Shown: in pieces, positions 8,285 to 15,751 of the stretch
Position numbering within the stretch: the stretch's first letter is position 1
Layout: every line of letters starts with the position of its first letter
DNA from: Herbiconiux sp.
GTDB taxonomy: Bacteria; Actinomycetota; Actinomycetes; Actinomycetales; Microbacteriaceae
DNA: 46,606 nucleotides
Assembly: GCF_023264855.1 (NCBI RefSeq)
Contig: NZ_JAHFUW010000036.1
Span: 1-46,606, forward strand
Direction: 5' to 3'
Translations under genes and position numbers: made by a program
Notes under the pieces: model-generated
The model's database searches: none
The model's input: only the letters and a program-made list of their open reading frames with translations
What the model was told of the DNA's origin: nothing

Positions 8285-8341
8285 CGAGAAGTCGCAAACG
8301 GCCCCTGAACCTCGGGTTTAGGGGCCGTTTGCGACTTCTCG
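8285..8341. terminator. Long inverted repeat, likely bidirectional terminator
   Basis: Two 27-bp arms (8285-8311 and 8315-8341) around a 3-base TCG loop pair completely apart from one G-T wobble. The arms begin CGAGAAGTCGCAAACGGCCC. It lies between two convergent operons, 10 bp after the VOC stop and 17 bp before the end of the ThDP enzyme gene. Transcripts in both directions would fold into a very stable hairpin. Such a long stem is unusual for a simple terminator and may belong to a dispersed genomic repeat. Confidence 0.85.
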
Positions 8342-8358
8342 GTGCCGCGGGGGAGGGG

Positions 8359-9993
8359 CTAGTGGCCCTTGAAGGCCTCGTGGAGCCACCAGGAGCCGCC
8401 GTCGGAGGCGATCTTGGCGTCGATGACGAGGGGGGTGGTGGGGCCGCCGGGGGTGGCGAGCCACTCGTCGAGGGGGGCGAGGTCGGCGGGCGTGCGGACC
8501 GTGAGCCCGGTGGCGCCGTAGCCGCGGGCGATCGAGGCGATGTCGGTCTCGGGGAAGGTCACCGTCGAGAGGTCGGTGTCCGCCCCGAAGTGGTGCACCT
8601 CCGCGCCGTAGGCGGCGTCGTTGTAGACGATCACCACGAGCGGAAGGCCGATGCGCACGGCCGTCTCGAGTTCGGCGATGGCCATCAGGAAGCCGCCGTC
8701 GCCCGTTCCGAGCACCGGCAGCCGCGACGGCTGCGCGAGGCCCGCGCCGATGGCCGTGGCCAGGCCCAGGCCGATCGACTGGAACGCCTGCGTGAAGCAG
8801 AATCCCCGCTCGTCGGGCACCGCGAGGTAGGCGCTCGGGTAGCCCATGAAGTTGCCCGAGTCGATCGAGACGATGCGCTCGGCCGGCAGCCGGAGGTCGA
8901 TCTCCCGCGAGAGCACGCGCGGGTCGATCGAGGTCGCGGTCGAGACATCCGGGGTCTCGACGTCGTTCCAGCGCACCGAACCCGGCAGGGGAGCGGAGCG
9001 GTATCCCGCACCTTCCCGGGGCGAAGCCTCGAGAGCGGCGAGCACGTCCACGGCGGTGAGGGCGGAGTCGCCCACGATGCCGAGGTCGATCGGCCGATTC
9101 GCTCCGAGAGCACGGCCCTCGACGTCGATCTGCACGACCGTGGCATCCGCACCGATCAGGTTGCCGTGACGCATGGTCCACATGTTCAGCGCGCACCCCC
9201 AGCCCACCACGAGGTCGGCCGAGGAGATCAGTTCGGCGGTCAGCGGCGACGAGAAGCCGCCCGAGATGCCGAGCGCGAAGGGCTCGTCGTGGAAGAGGCC
9301 GTTAGCCACCGCCGAGGTGGCGAGCAGGGCTCCGGATGCCTCGGCCAGCGCCGCGATCTCGGCACCGGCTCCACGACCTCCGCGCCCGGCCACGAACACG
9401 GGGCGCGAGGCGGCGCGGATGGCGGTCGCCAACTCCTCGACCGCTGCCGCGGAAGGACGCACCGGGGTGTCGGGAACCACCGCGAGATCATCCGGAAGCG
9501 GCGGCGCGGCGGCGGCCTGCACGTCCAGCGGCAGGCTGATCACCACCGTGCGGCGCTCGTTGACGGCCGTGCGGTAGGCCCGCGTCACGTCGGCGAGGGC
9601 CGTACCGGCCGAGTGCACGCGCTCGGCGACGGCGCCGAGGCTGCGGGCCAGAGCATCCTGATCGATCTTGAAGTTCGAGGTGACCGAGCCGGTGGCCACG
9701 TCGGCGGTGAGCACGATCAGCGGGGTGCGGCTCTTGGCCGCCTCGCCGATGCCCGTGGCCGCGTTGGTGAGCCCGCAGCCCTGATGCGTGGTGAGCACGG
9801 CCGGCAGGTCGCTCATGCGCGAGAAGGCGTCGGCCATGGTGGCCGCGCCGCCCTCGTGCCGCGCGGTGGTGACGGGCACGCCCGCTGCCGCGAGGGCGTT
9901 GGTGACCTCGAAGTTCCCGCTGCCGACCACGGTGAAGACGTGGCCGACACCGAGCCGGCCCAGGGCTGTGCCGACGAGTTCTGCGACGTTCAC
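8359..9993 (-). CDS. Thiamine diphosphate-dependent enzyme, acetolactate synthase-like
   Basis: Protein of 544 residues with the three-domain plan of the acetolactate synthase/benzoylformate decarboxylase family: N-terminal pyrimidine-binding domain with the catalytic Glu47 in ARHEGGAA, a middle Rossmann-like domain (RPVFVAGRGGRGAG), and a C-terminal diphosphate-binding domain with GTGDGGFLMA near 430 followed by VIVYNDAAYG. It makes or breaks C-C bonds next to a keto group, for example decarboxylation of a 2-keto acid. The C-terminus lacks features that would identify a substrate. GTG start at 9993, three bases after the upstream cyclase stop; both genes form a two-gene operon ending in the shared terminator. 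Confidence 0.88.
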   Translation of the reverse strand: MNVAELVGTALGRLGVGHVFTVVGSGNFEVTNALAAAGVPVTTARHEGGAATMADAFSRMSDLPAVLTTHQGCGLTNAATGIGEAAKSRTPLIVLTADVATGSVTSNFKIDQDALARSLGAVAERVHSAGTALADVTRAYRTAVNERRTVVISLPLDVQAAAAPPLPDDLAVVPDTPVRPSAAAVEELATAIRAASRPVFVAGRGGRGAGAEIAALAEASGALLATSAVANGLFHDEPFALGISGGFSSPLTAELISSADLVVGWGCALNMWTMRHGNLIGADATVVQIDVEGRALGANRPIDLGIVGDSALTAVDVLAALEASPREGAGYRSAPLPGSVRWNDVETPDVSTATSIDPRVLSREIDLRLPAERIVSIDSGNFMGYPSAYLAVPDERGFCFTQAFQSIGLGLATAIGAGLAQPSRLPVLGTGDGGFLMAIAELETAVRIGLPLVVIVYNDAAYGAEVHHFGADTDLSTVTFPETDIASIARGYGATGLTVRTPADLAPLDEWLATPGGPTTPLVIDAKIASDGGSWWLHEAFKGH

Positions 9994-9996
9994 GAC

Positions 9997-10779
9997 TCAG
10001 GCGCCGGTGATCGCGAACACGCGGGTGGGGCTTCCGGTGCCTCCCACGATCGGCAGCGGGCTGACGACGAGCATGGCGCCGGTGGCCGGCAGCTCGCCCA
10101 GGTTCTGCAGCGAGGTGAGGCCGTACTTGTCGGCGCCCAGCAGGTAGAAGTGCGCGGGGAAAGCGGGATCCATGCCGCCGGCCGAACCGGCGTCGATGCC
10201 GACCGTCTCCACGCCGAAGCCCGAGATGGGACACTCTTCGGCCAGCCACTTGGCGCAGGCGGCGGAGATGCCGGGGGTGTGCGGGCCGTTCTCGTCGGCG
10301 TTGAGGAACGCCTCCTGGCTGTCGGAGAACTTCTCCCAGCCGGTGCGCAGCAGCAGCCAGCTGTTCGCGGGCAGCTCGCCGTGCTCGGCCTCCCAGGCGA
10401 GGATGTCGTCGATCTCGAGCAGGAAGTCGGCGTCGGCTTCCACCTCGGCGGTCTTGTCGATCACGACGGCAGGACCGATCAGGCGCTCCGGCAGAATCTG
10501 GGAGACGTCGAGCCCGTCGCGGCCGGTGGCCCAGTGCACGGGGGCGTCGAGGTGCGTGCCGATGTGCTCGCCGGTGTGGATGTTGTGGTGCTTCCAGTAC
10601 GGGCCGGGCTCGTTGTAGGCGCTGACCTCTTCGAGGCTGAAGTCGATCAGGTTGGCGAACGGATCCGGCAGCCGCAGGGTGGGGGTGCTGCTGCTCAGCT
10701 TGTTCGTCAGGTCGACGACCTTCAGCGAGCCTCCGGTGATCCCGGACAGGAATTCGGCGATGACATTCGATCCGCTCAC
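9997..10779 (-). CDS. Cyclase family protein (kynurenine formamidase-like metal hydrolase)
   Basis: Protein of 260 residues with the family hallmark HIGTHLDAPVHW near residues 70-81, which supplies His and Asp ligands for a divalent metal, and GVETVGIDAGSAGGMDPAFPAHFYLL in the C-terminal part. Relatives include kynurenine formamidase (KynB), isatin hydrolase and polyketide cyclases, which act on amides or lactam/lactone-like rings. The GTG start at 10779 is preceded by TTGGAGA on the minus strand. Paired with a ThDP enzyme, it could open a ring or hydrolyse an amide to give a keto acid for the partner; that link is inferred. Confidence 0.88.
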   Translation of the reverse strand: MSGSNVIAEFLSGITGGSLKVVDLTNKLSSSTPTLRLPDPFANLIDFSLEEVSAYNEPGPYWKHHNIHTGEHIGTHLDAPVHWATGRDGLDVSQILPERLIGPAVVIDKTAEVEADADFLLEIDDILAWEAEHGELPANSWLLLRTGWEKFSDSQEAFLNADENGPHTPGISAACAKWLAEECPISGFGVETVGIDAGSAGGMDPAFPAHFYLLGADKYGLTSLQNLGELPATGAMLVVSPLPIVGGTGSPTRVFAITGA

Positions 10780-10842
10780 GATTCTCCAATCAGATGTGTG
10801 CCCCGACTCTAGCGCGCACGCTCGACTTCTGGCACCCTCAAC

Positions 10843-10880
10843 TAACGATCGTCATGTCGTTGTAATTCTTTGGAAACGAA
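10843..10880 (+). promoter_or_regulatory. Operator-like site B with promoter block, before the branched-chain-type importer
   Basis: TAACGATCGTCA (10843-10854) has the ACGATCGT palindrome; TGTAAT follows at 10861-10866 and GAAACGAA at 10873-10880, with the same spacing as site A. It lies in the 203-bp divergent region between the cyclase gene (start 10779, minus) and the importer binding protein (start 10983, plus), so it could affect both. The rest of this gap holds no gene that I can support. Confidence 0.6.
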
Positions 10881-10982
10881 AGCACCGTAGCTTGAGTGTC
10901 CAGATCGCACAGCATCCGCAGTCATCGACGCATCACCCGCATCGCCAGTCCGCACGCATCGCATCCCTACTGGAGGCCTTCC

Positions 10983-12188
10983 ATGAAACCCATCGCACGC
11001 ACCGGAGCGGTCGCCGTCGTCGCCGCCTCCCTGTTCCTGGCCGGCTGTGTCAGCACCGCCGCTCCCGAATCCACCTCGGGCGGATCCACCGAGGGCGCCG
11101 CCGGCCTCACCATCGGCGTCGTGATGGCCGAGACCGGCTTCATGTCGCCCTTCGACATCCCCGCCCTGAACACCATCAAGATGGAGGTCGACGAGGTGAA
11201 CGCCGCCGGCGGCATCGACGGCGCCCCGATCGAGCTGAACATCGTCGACACCGGATCCGACCTCGACAAGTACGCCTCGGCGGCCCAGCAGGTCATCGAC
11301 GCCGGCGCCGACGTGATCGTGGTCACCTGCGACTACGACGTGGCGAGCCCCGCCTCGCTCGTGGCGGAGGCCGCGGGCATCGTGAACATCGCCCCCTGCG
11401 TGGGCGACACCATCTACGGCCCGGCCGGCGGCCTGGAGCTCGGCTTCTCGATGGGCAACGGCACGCCCGGCGAGTCGTCGGTGATGGCCGAGTTCGCGAA
11501 CAGCAAGGGCTGGAAGAACGCGGTCTTCCTCACCGACACCTCGATCAAGTACACCGTCGGCCAGTGCGACGTGGCGCAGAAGCGCTTCGAGGAGCTCGGC
11601 GGCACCACCGTCGGCACCTACGACTACGTGCAGGGCGAGTCGATCGTCGAGACCGTCTCGCAGATCACCGCGGGCACTGCGCCCGACGTGGTGTTCAACT
11701 GCGGGTACAGCCCGGGCGGTGCCCAGGCGGCCAAAGACCTGCGCGACAACGGCGTGACCGCACCGATCGTCTCCGGCTTCGGCATGGACGGCACCTTCTG
11801 GCTCGACTCGGTTCCCGGGCTGAGCGACTACTACACCGTCACCTACTCCTCGATCATGGGCGACGACCCGGATGCGGCCGTCAACGAGCTGGCCGACGGC
11901 TACGAGGCCGAGTACGGCGAGCGCCCGAGCGTGGGCAGCTTCGTGACCGGCACCTCCACGGTGCAGGCCCTCGTCGCCGCTCATGAGACCACCGGATCCT
12001 GGGACGGCAAGGCCCTGGCCGACGCCTTCCTCGCCTTCGACGGTCAGGACCTCCTGGTGGGGCCGACCAGCTTCACCGACGAACTGCACATCAATGTCGA
12101 GCGCCCCCAGCGCGTGATGCAGATCACCGACGGAAAGCTCGCCTTCCTCGAGGAGCGGGCGCCCGAGAAGGTCGTCTTCGTTGACTGA
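10983..12188 (+). CDS. ABC importer substrate-binding lipoprotein, branched-chain amino acid type (LivJ/UrtA-like)
   Basis: Extracytoplasmic solute receptor of 401 residues. The ATG at 10983 follows TGGAGG and gives a classic lipoprotein signal: KPIAR, a hydrophobic stretch and lipobox LAGC with Cys22. The mature part begins LTIGVVMAETGFMSPFDIPALN, the type I periplasmic-binding fold used for branched-chain amino acids, urea, amides and aromatic acids. Given the adjacent aryl-CoA genes, an aromatic acid or amide ligand is plausible but not shown. First gene of a five-gene importer operon. Starts further upstream would add an Arg/His-rich stretch that spoils the signal peptide. Confidence 0.92.
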   Translation: MKPIARTGAVAVVAASLFLAGCVSTAAPESTSGGSTEGAAGLTIGVVMAETGFMSPFDIPALNTIKMEVDEVNAAGGIDGAPIELNIVDTGSDLDKYASAAQQVIDAGADVIVVTCDYDVASPASLVAEAAGIVNIAPCVGDTIYGPAGGLELGFSMGNGTPGESSVMAEFANSKGWKNAVFLTDTSIKYTVGQCDVAQKRFEELGGTTVGTYDYVQGESIVETVSQITAGTAPDVVFNCGYSPGGAQAAKDLRDNGVTAPIVSGFGMDGTFWLDSVPGLSDYYTVTYSSIMGDDPDAAVNELADGYEAEYGERPSVGSFVTGTSTVQALVAAHETTGSWDGKALADAFLAFDGQDLLVGPTSFTDELHINVERPQRVMQITDGKLAFLEERAPEKVVFVD

Positions 12189-12969
12189 CCACCCCACCGT
12201 GCAGGGTGAATCCTCTCCGCCGTCAGCAGTCCTGGCGGCGGAGGGGATCTCCCGGCACTTCGCCGGGGTCAAGGCCCTGAACGACGTGCACCTCACCGTT
12301 CCCGCCGGGCGGATCACCGGGCTGATCGGGCCCAACGGCGCCGGCAAGTCGACGCTGGTCAACATCCTGAGCGGGTACGACCGGCCGGATGAGGGGCGCG
12401 TGCTGCTCGGCGGCGTCGACCGCACCCGGGAGCGCTCGTACCGGCGCACCCGCCGGGGCGTGGCGCGCACCTTCCAGCACGGCCACATCTTCAAGGGGCA
12501 GACCATCCTCGAGAACGTGCAGCTGGGTGCGCTCGGGGTGGGCCGCGGATCGCGCGCCGCACGGCGGGAGGCGATCGAGATCCTCGACCGCTTCGACCTG
12601 CTCGAGCACGCCGGCGAGAGCGCCGAGCACCTGCCGCACGGCGTCGAGCGACGCCTGGGCGTGGCCCGCGCGCTCGCCACCCGCCCGAGCCACCTGCTGC
12701 TGGACGAGCCGGCCGCCGGCCTCAACGACGGCGAGATGGAGCTGTTCAAGAGCGCCATCCGCGCAGTGGTCGACGACCTCGGTGTCGGCGTGCTGCTGAT
12801 CGACCACAACATGCGCCTGATCTTCGGCGCCTGCGACCACATCCACGTGCTCGCCGCGGGCGCGAACGTGGTCGACGGCCCGCCCGAGACCGTGCGCACC
12901 GATCCCCGCCTGGCCGAGTCGTACCTCGGCAGCATGGCGGCCACCATCGCGGGAGGCGACGATGCCTGA
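12181..12969 (+). CDS. ABC importer ATP-binding protein, LivG type
   Basis: Cytoplasmic ATPase of 262 residues. Walker A is GPNGAGKST, the Q-loop region TFQHGHIF, the signature is an atypical LPHGVERRL, Walker B LLLDEPAAGLN, and the switch His is in LLIDHNMRLIF. The AAGLN after Walker B and the C-terminal VVDGPPETVRTDPRLAESYLG are typical of LivG/BraF. It starts at a TTG overlapping the end of the binding-protein gene by eight bases and overlaps the next ATPase gene by eight bases, which indicates tight translational coupling. Works as a heterodimer with the following LivF-like protein. Confidence 0.93.
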   Translation: MTDHPTVQGESSPPSAVLAAEGISRHFAGVKALNDVHLTVPAGRITGLIGPNGAGKSTLVNILSGYDRPDEGRVLLGGVDRTRERSYRRTRRGVARTFQHGHIFKGQTILENVQLGALGVGRGSRAARREAIEILDRFDLLEHAGESAEHLPHGVERRLGVARALATRPSHLLLDEPAAGLNDGEMELFKSAIRAVVDDLGVGVLLIDHNMRLIFGACDHIHVLAAGANVVDGPPETVRTDPRLAESYLGSMAATIAGGDDA

Positions 12970-13714
12970 GCGCAGCAGCACGCCGGAGGCCTCATCCGGT
13001 CAGAACCCGATCCTCGAGGTGAAGGATCTCACCGTCGCGTATGGCGGCGTCACCGCGGTGGCGGGCGTCTCGTTCCAGGTCGGTCCGGGCGAGCTCGTGG
13101 GTATCATCGGCCCGAACGGCGCCGGCAAGTCCTCCACGCTGCTCGCGCTGGCGGGCGCCGTGCGCGCCAAGGCGACCACGCTGACCTTCGACGGCACACC
13201 GCTGCTCGGTCGCAAGCCCGAACAGATCGCCCGCTCCGGCTTCGCTCTCGTGCCCGAGGGCCACCACATCTTCGGCGGGCTCACCGTGCGCGACAACCTG
13301 CGCCTGGGCGAAGTGGCCCGCCGTGGCAAGCAGGGGCTGGAGGCCACCCGCGAGTGGGTGCTCGAACTGTTCCCCATCCTGCGCGAGTTCCTCGGCCGGC
13401 AGGCCGGGCTGCTCTCGGGCGGCCAGCAGCAGCAGCTCGCCATCGCGCGCGCCCTGCTCTCCGAGCCTCGCCTGCTGGTGCTCGACGAGCCCTCGCTCGG
13501 CCTCTCGCCCACCGCCATCGACACCGTCTTCGACGCCATCACCGCGGTGCAGCGCTCGGGCACGGCCGTGCTGCTGGTCGAGCAGCGCGCCCAGCAGACG
13601 GTGGCCGCGGCCGCCCGCACCCATGTCCTCGGCGAAGGCAGGATCACGATGACCCTCGGCCCCGCCGACGCCACCGACGCCGAACTCCTCGCGAAGGCCT
13701 ACCTCGGATCATGA
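12962..13714 (+). CDS. ABC importer ATP-binding protein, LivF type
   Basis: Second ATPase of the importer, 250 residues. Walker A GPNGAGKSS, Q-loop region ALVPEGHHIFGGLTVRDNL (typical of LivF), signature LSGGQQQQLAIARAL, Walker B LLVLDEPSLGLSP, and the switch region LLVEQ in place of a His, as in other LivF proteins. ATG 12962 lies within the end of the livG-like gene. The stop overlaps the start of the permease gene by four bases. Confidence 0.93.
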   Translation: MPERSSTPEASSGQNPILEVKDLTVAYGGVTAVAGVSFQVGPGELVGIIGPNGAGKSSTLLALAGAVRAKATTLTFDGTPLLGRKPEQIARSGFALVPEGHHIFGGLTVRDNLRLGEVARRGKQGLEATREWVLELFPILREFLGRQAGLLSGGQQQQLAIARALLSEPRLLVLDEPSLGLSPTAIDTVFDAITAVQRSGTAVLLVEQRAQQTVAAAARTHVLGEGRITMTLGPADATDAELLAKAYLGS

Positions 13715-14592
13715 ACTTCTTGCAGGCTCTCATCGACGCCACCTCCGCCGGCGCCGTCTACGCGCTCGCCGCCCTCGGCATCGGGCTCGTCTTCGGCGTG
13801 CTGCGGCTGGCCAACTTCGCCTACGGCGAGATCATCACCGCCTCGGCCTACACGCTCGTCATCGTCTGGCCGATGAACCCGGTGCTCGCCGTTTTGGGCG
13901 CGGCCCTGGTGGGCGTCGCCGTGGCGCTCGCCATGAACTACGCCGTGTTCACCTGGCTGCGCTCCCAGTCATCGGCCACGCTGCTGATCGCGAGCTTCGG
14001 CCTCAGCATCCTGCTGCAGCGCATCTACGAAGGCGTCTTCGGCGCCAACGTGCTCTCGGCATCCGTGGCCGGCGGGCTCTCGACCTCGATCGACCTCGGG
14101 GCCGTGCGGCTCAACCTGCTCTCGGTCGTCACGATCGTGCTCGCCGTGCTGCTGCTGGTGGGGGTTCAGCTCTTCCTGACCCGCACGAGCATCGGCCTGC
14201 AGGTGCAGGCGGCCTCGGCCGACTTCCGGATCGCGCGCCTGCTGGGCGTGCGCTCGGGCCTCGTGATCGCCGTCACCTTCGCCATCAGCGGCTTCATCGC
14301 CGCGGCCGTGGCGTTCGTGCTGACCGTGCAGTCGGGCACCGTCGGGCCCTCGTTCGGTGTGCAGCCCACGCTGTTCGGGCTGATCGGCGCCGTCATCGGT
14401 GGGCTGCGCAATCTGCGCGGAGCCGTCGTCGGCGGCTTCGTGGTGGGCGTGGCGCTGTCGCTGCTCACCAGCTGGCTGCCGCCGGAGATCAACCCCTTCC
14501 GCACGGCCTTCGTCTACCTCCTCGTCATCGCCGTGCTCGTGCTGCGGCCGAACGGCCTGTTCTCCGCAGGCGCCGGAAAGGTGCGCACCTGA
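13711..14592 (+). CDS. ABC importer permease, LivH type
   Basis: Inner-membrane permease of 293 residues starting at ATG 13711 (ATGA overlap). Hydrophobic helices cover most of the protein. Family landmarks are DATSAGAVYALAALGIGLVFGVLRLANFAYGE at the N-terminus, QAASADFRIARLLGVRSG in the cytoplasmic ATPase-contact loop, and GVQPTLFGLIGAVIGGLRNLRGAVVGG near the end. Pairs with the next permease to form the translocation path. No unusual feature is seen. Confidence 0.92.
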   Translation: MNFLQALIDATSAGAVYALAALGIGLVFGVLRLANFAYGEIITASAYTLVIVWPMNPVLAVLGAALVGVAVALAMNYAVFTWLRSQSSATLLIASFGLSILLQRIYEGVFGANVLSASVAGGLSTSIDLGAVRLNLLSVVTIVLAVLLLVGVQLFLTRTSIGLQVQAASADFRIARLLGVRSGLVIAVTFAISGFIAAAVAFVLTVQSGTVGPSFGVQPTLFGLIGAVIGGLRNLRGAVVGGFVVGVALSLLTSWLPPEINPFRTAFVYLLVIAVLVLRPNGLFSAGAGKVRT

Positions 14593-15680
14593 TGCGTCGC
14601 GATCGTAAGAACCCGGGCCTCGTTCCCGTTCCGGAATGGATCGGCGACGTCTGGACCCTCGTCGCCCCGCTGGGCCTGCTCTACCTCGTCACCGCGATCG
14701 CGAGCGGCGTCTCCTCGTCTGCCCGCGTCGATCTCGGCTACATGCTCGTGAACCTCGTGATCGTGGTGGGGCTGTCGATCTTCGTCAGCAACAGCGGCGT
14801 GCTGTCGTTCGGGCACCTCGCCTTCGTGGCAGTCGGCGCCTGGACGATGTCGCTGCTCACCATCCCGGTGGAGATGAAGGACTCGATCATGCCCGGGCTG
14901 CTGCCCGTGCTCCGCGACGCCTCGCTGCCTCCGCTGGTGGCGGTCGTGGTGGCGGCGGTCGTCGGCGGCATCCTGGGCCTGATCGCCGGCGCTGCGCTGA
15001 TGCGCCTGCACGGTCTCGAGGCGGGCATCGCCACCTTCGCGCTGCTCATGCTGGTGGTGCAGGTGCTGACGTACTCCACGGCCCTCGGCCCGAAGTCGGG
15101 GCAGTCGATGGTGGGCATCCCGCAGACCCTCGACCTGCAGGCCGTGCTCGTGATCGCCCTGCTCATGGTGGTGGCCGCCTGGGCCTACGGCCGGTCACGC
15201 AGCGCCCGGTTCCTGCGGGCCTCCCGCGACGACATCACCGCGGCGCCCGCCTCGGGCATCGATGTGACGAAGCACCGGATCATCGCCTTCACGGTCTCCG
15301 GCGCGGTCGCGGCCGTGGGCGGGGCGCTCTGGGCGCAGACCAACCGCGTGGTGCAGGCCTCGCAGTTCAATCTCGACTTCACCTTCACCACCATCGCGAT
15401 GCTCGTGATCGGCGGCATGTTCTCGCTCTGGGGCGCCGTGGTGGGCGTGATCGTGGTGTCGGTGCTCAATCACGTGCTGGGCCTGCTGGAGTCGGGGATG
15501 CAGTTCGGCGGCGTGATCGTGTCGCTGCCCTCGGGCAGCCGGCTGATCATCGTGGGCCTGGTGCTGATCGTGGTGCTGATCCTGCGCCCCGGCGGCCTGA
15601 CCGGCGGGCGGGAGGCCCGGTGGCCGCTCCGGCCGCGCCTCACGCTGGATCTTTCCCCGAAATCAGTCATTCGTAAGTGA
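14592..15680 (+). CDS. ABC importer permease, LivM type
   Basis: Second permease of the importer, 362 residues, starting on the last base of the preceding stop (TGATG). It shows the LivM layout: an N-terminal hydrophobic region, VIVVGLSIFVSNSGVLSFGHLAFVAVGAW, the cytoplasmic loop SRSARFLRASRDDITAAPASGIDVTKHRIIAFTVSG, and the family end LWGAVVGVIVVSVLNHVL. It carries a basic C-terminal tail of about 25 residues. The gene ends 72 bp before the next start; that gap carries site C. Confidence 0.92.
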   Translation: MRRDRKNPGLVPVPEWIGDVWTLVAPLGLLYLVTAIASGVSSSARVDLGYMLVNLVIVVGLSIFVSNSGVLSFGHLAFVAVGAWTMSLLTIPVEMKDSIMPGLLPVLRDASLPPLVAVVVAAVVGGILGLIAGAALMRLHGLEAGIATFALLMLVVQVLTYSTALGPKSGQSMVGIPQTLDLQAVLVIALLMVVAAWAYGRSRSARFLRASRDDITAAPASGIDVTKHRIIAFTVSGAVAAVGGALWAQTNRVVQASQFNLDFTFTTIAMLVIGGMFSLWGAVVGVIVVSVLNHVLGLLESGMQFGGVIVSLPSGSRLIIVGLVLIVVLILRPGGLTGGREARWPLRPRLTLDLSPKSVIRK

Positions 15681-15704
15681 TGACGAACGTAAAGTAAGAG
15701 TAAT
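15681..15704 (+). promoter_or_regulatory. Operator-like site C, before the monooxygenase/reductase fusion
   Basis: TGACGAACGTAA (15681-15692) starts at the importer stop and lies 71 bp before ATG 15752. AGTAAT follows at 15699-15704, in the same register as TGTAAT at sites A and B. The preceding bases add a dyad TTCGT-N8-ACGAA (15670-15687). The fusion gene therefore probably has its own promoter in addition to read-through from the importer operon. Confidence 0.55.
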
Positions 15705-15751
15705 ATCTAGTTCAGACCTTGCTGCACCCGACGGAACGGAAAGCACACACG

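Noticed and set aside
10842-12995. Very long open frame on the minus strand opposite the branched-chain-type importer genes
   Set aside because: It is a mirror of high-GC third-position bias; the plus strand encodes recognisable lipoprotein and ATPase motifs in order, and the antisense translation shows Arg/His/Gly-rich low-complexity sequence with no domain.
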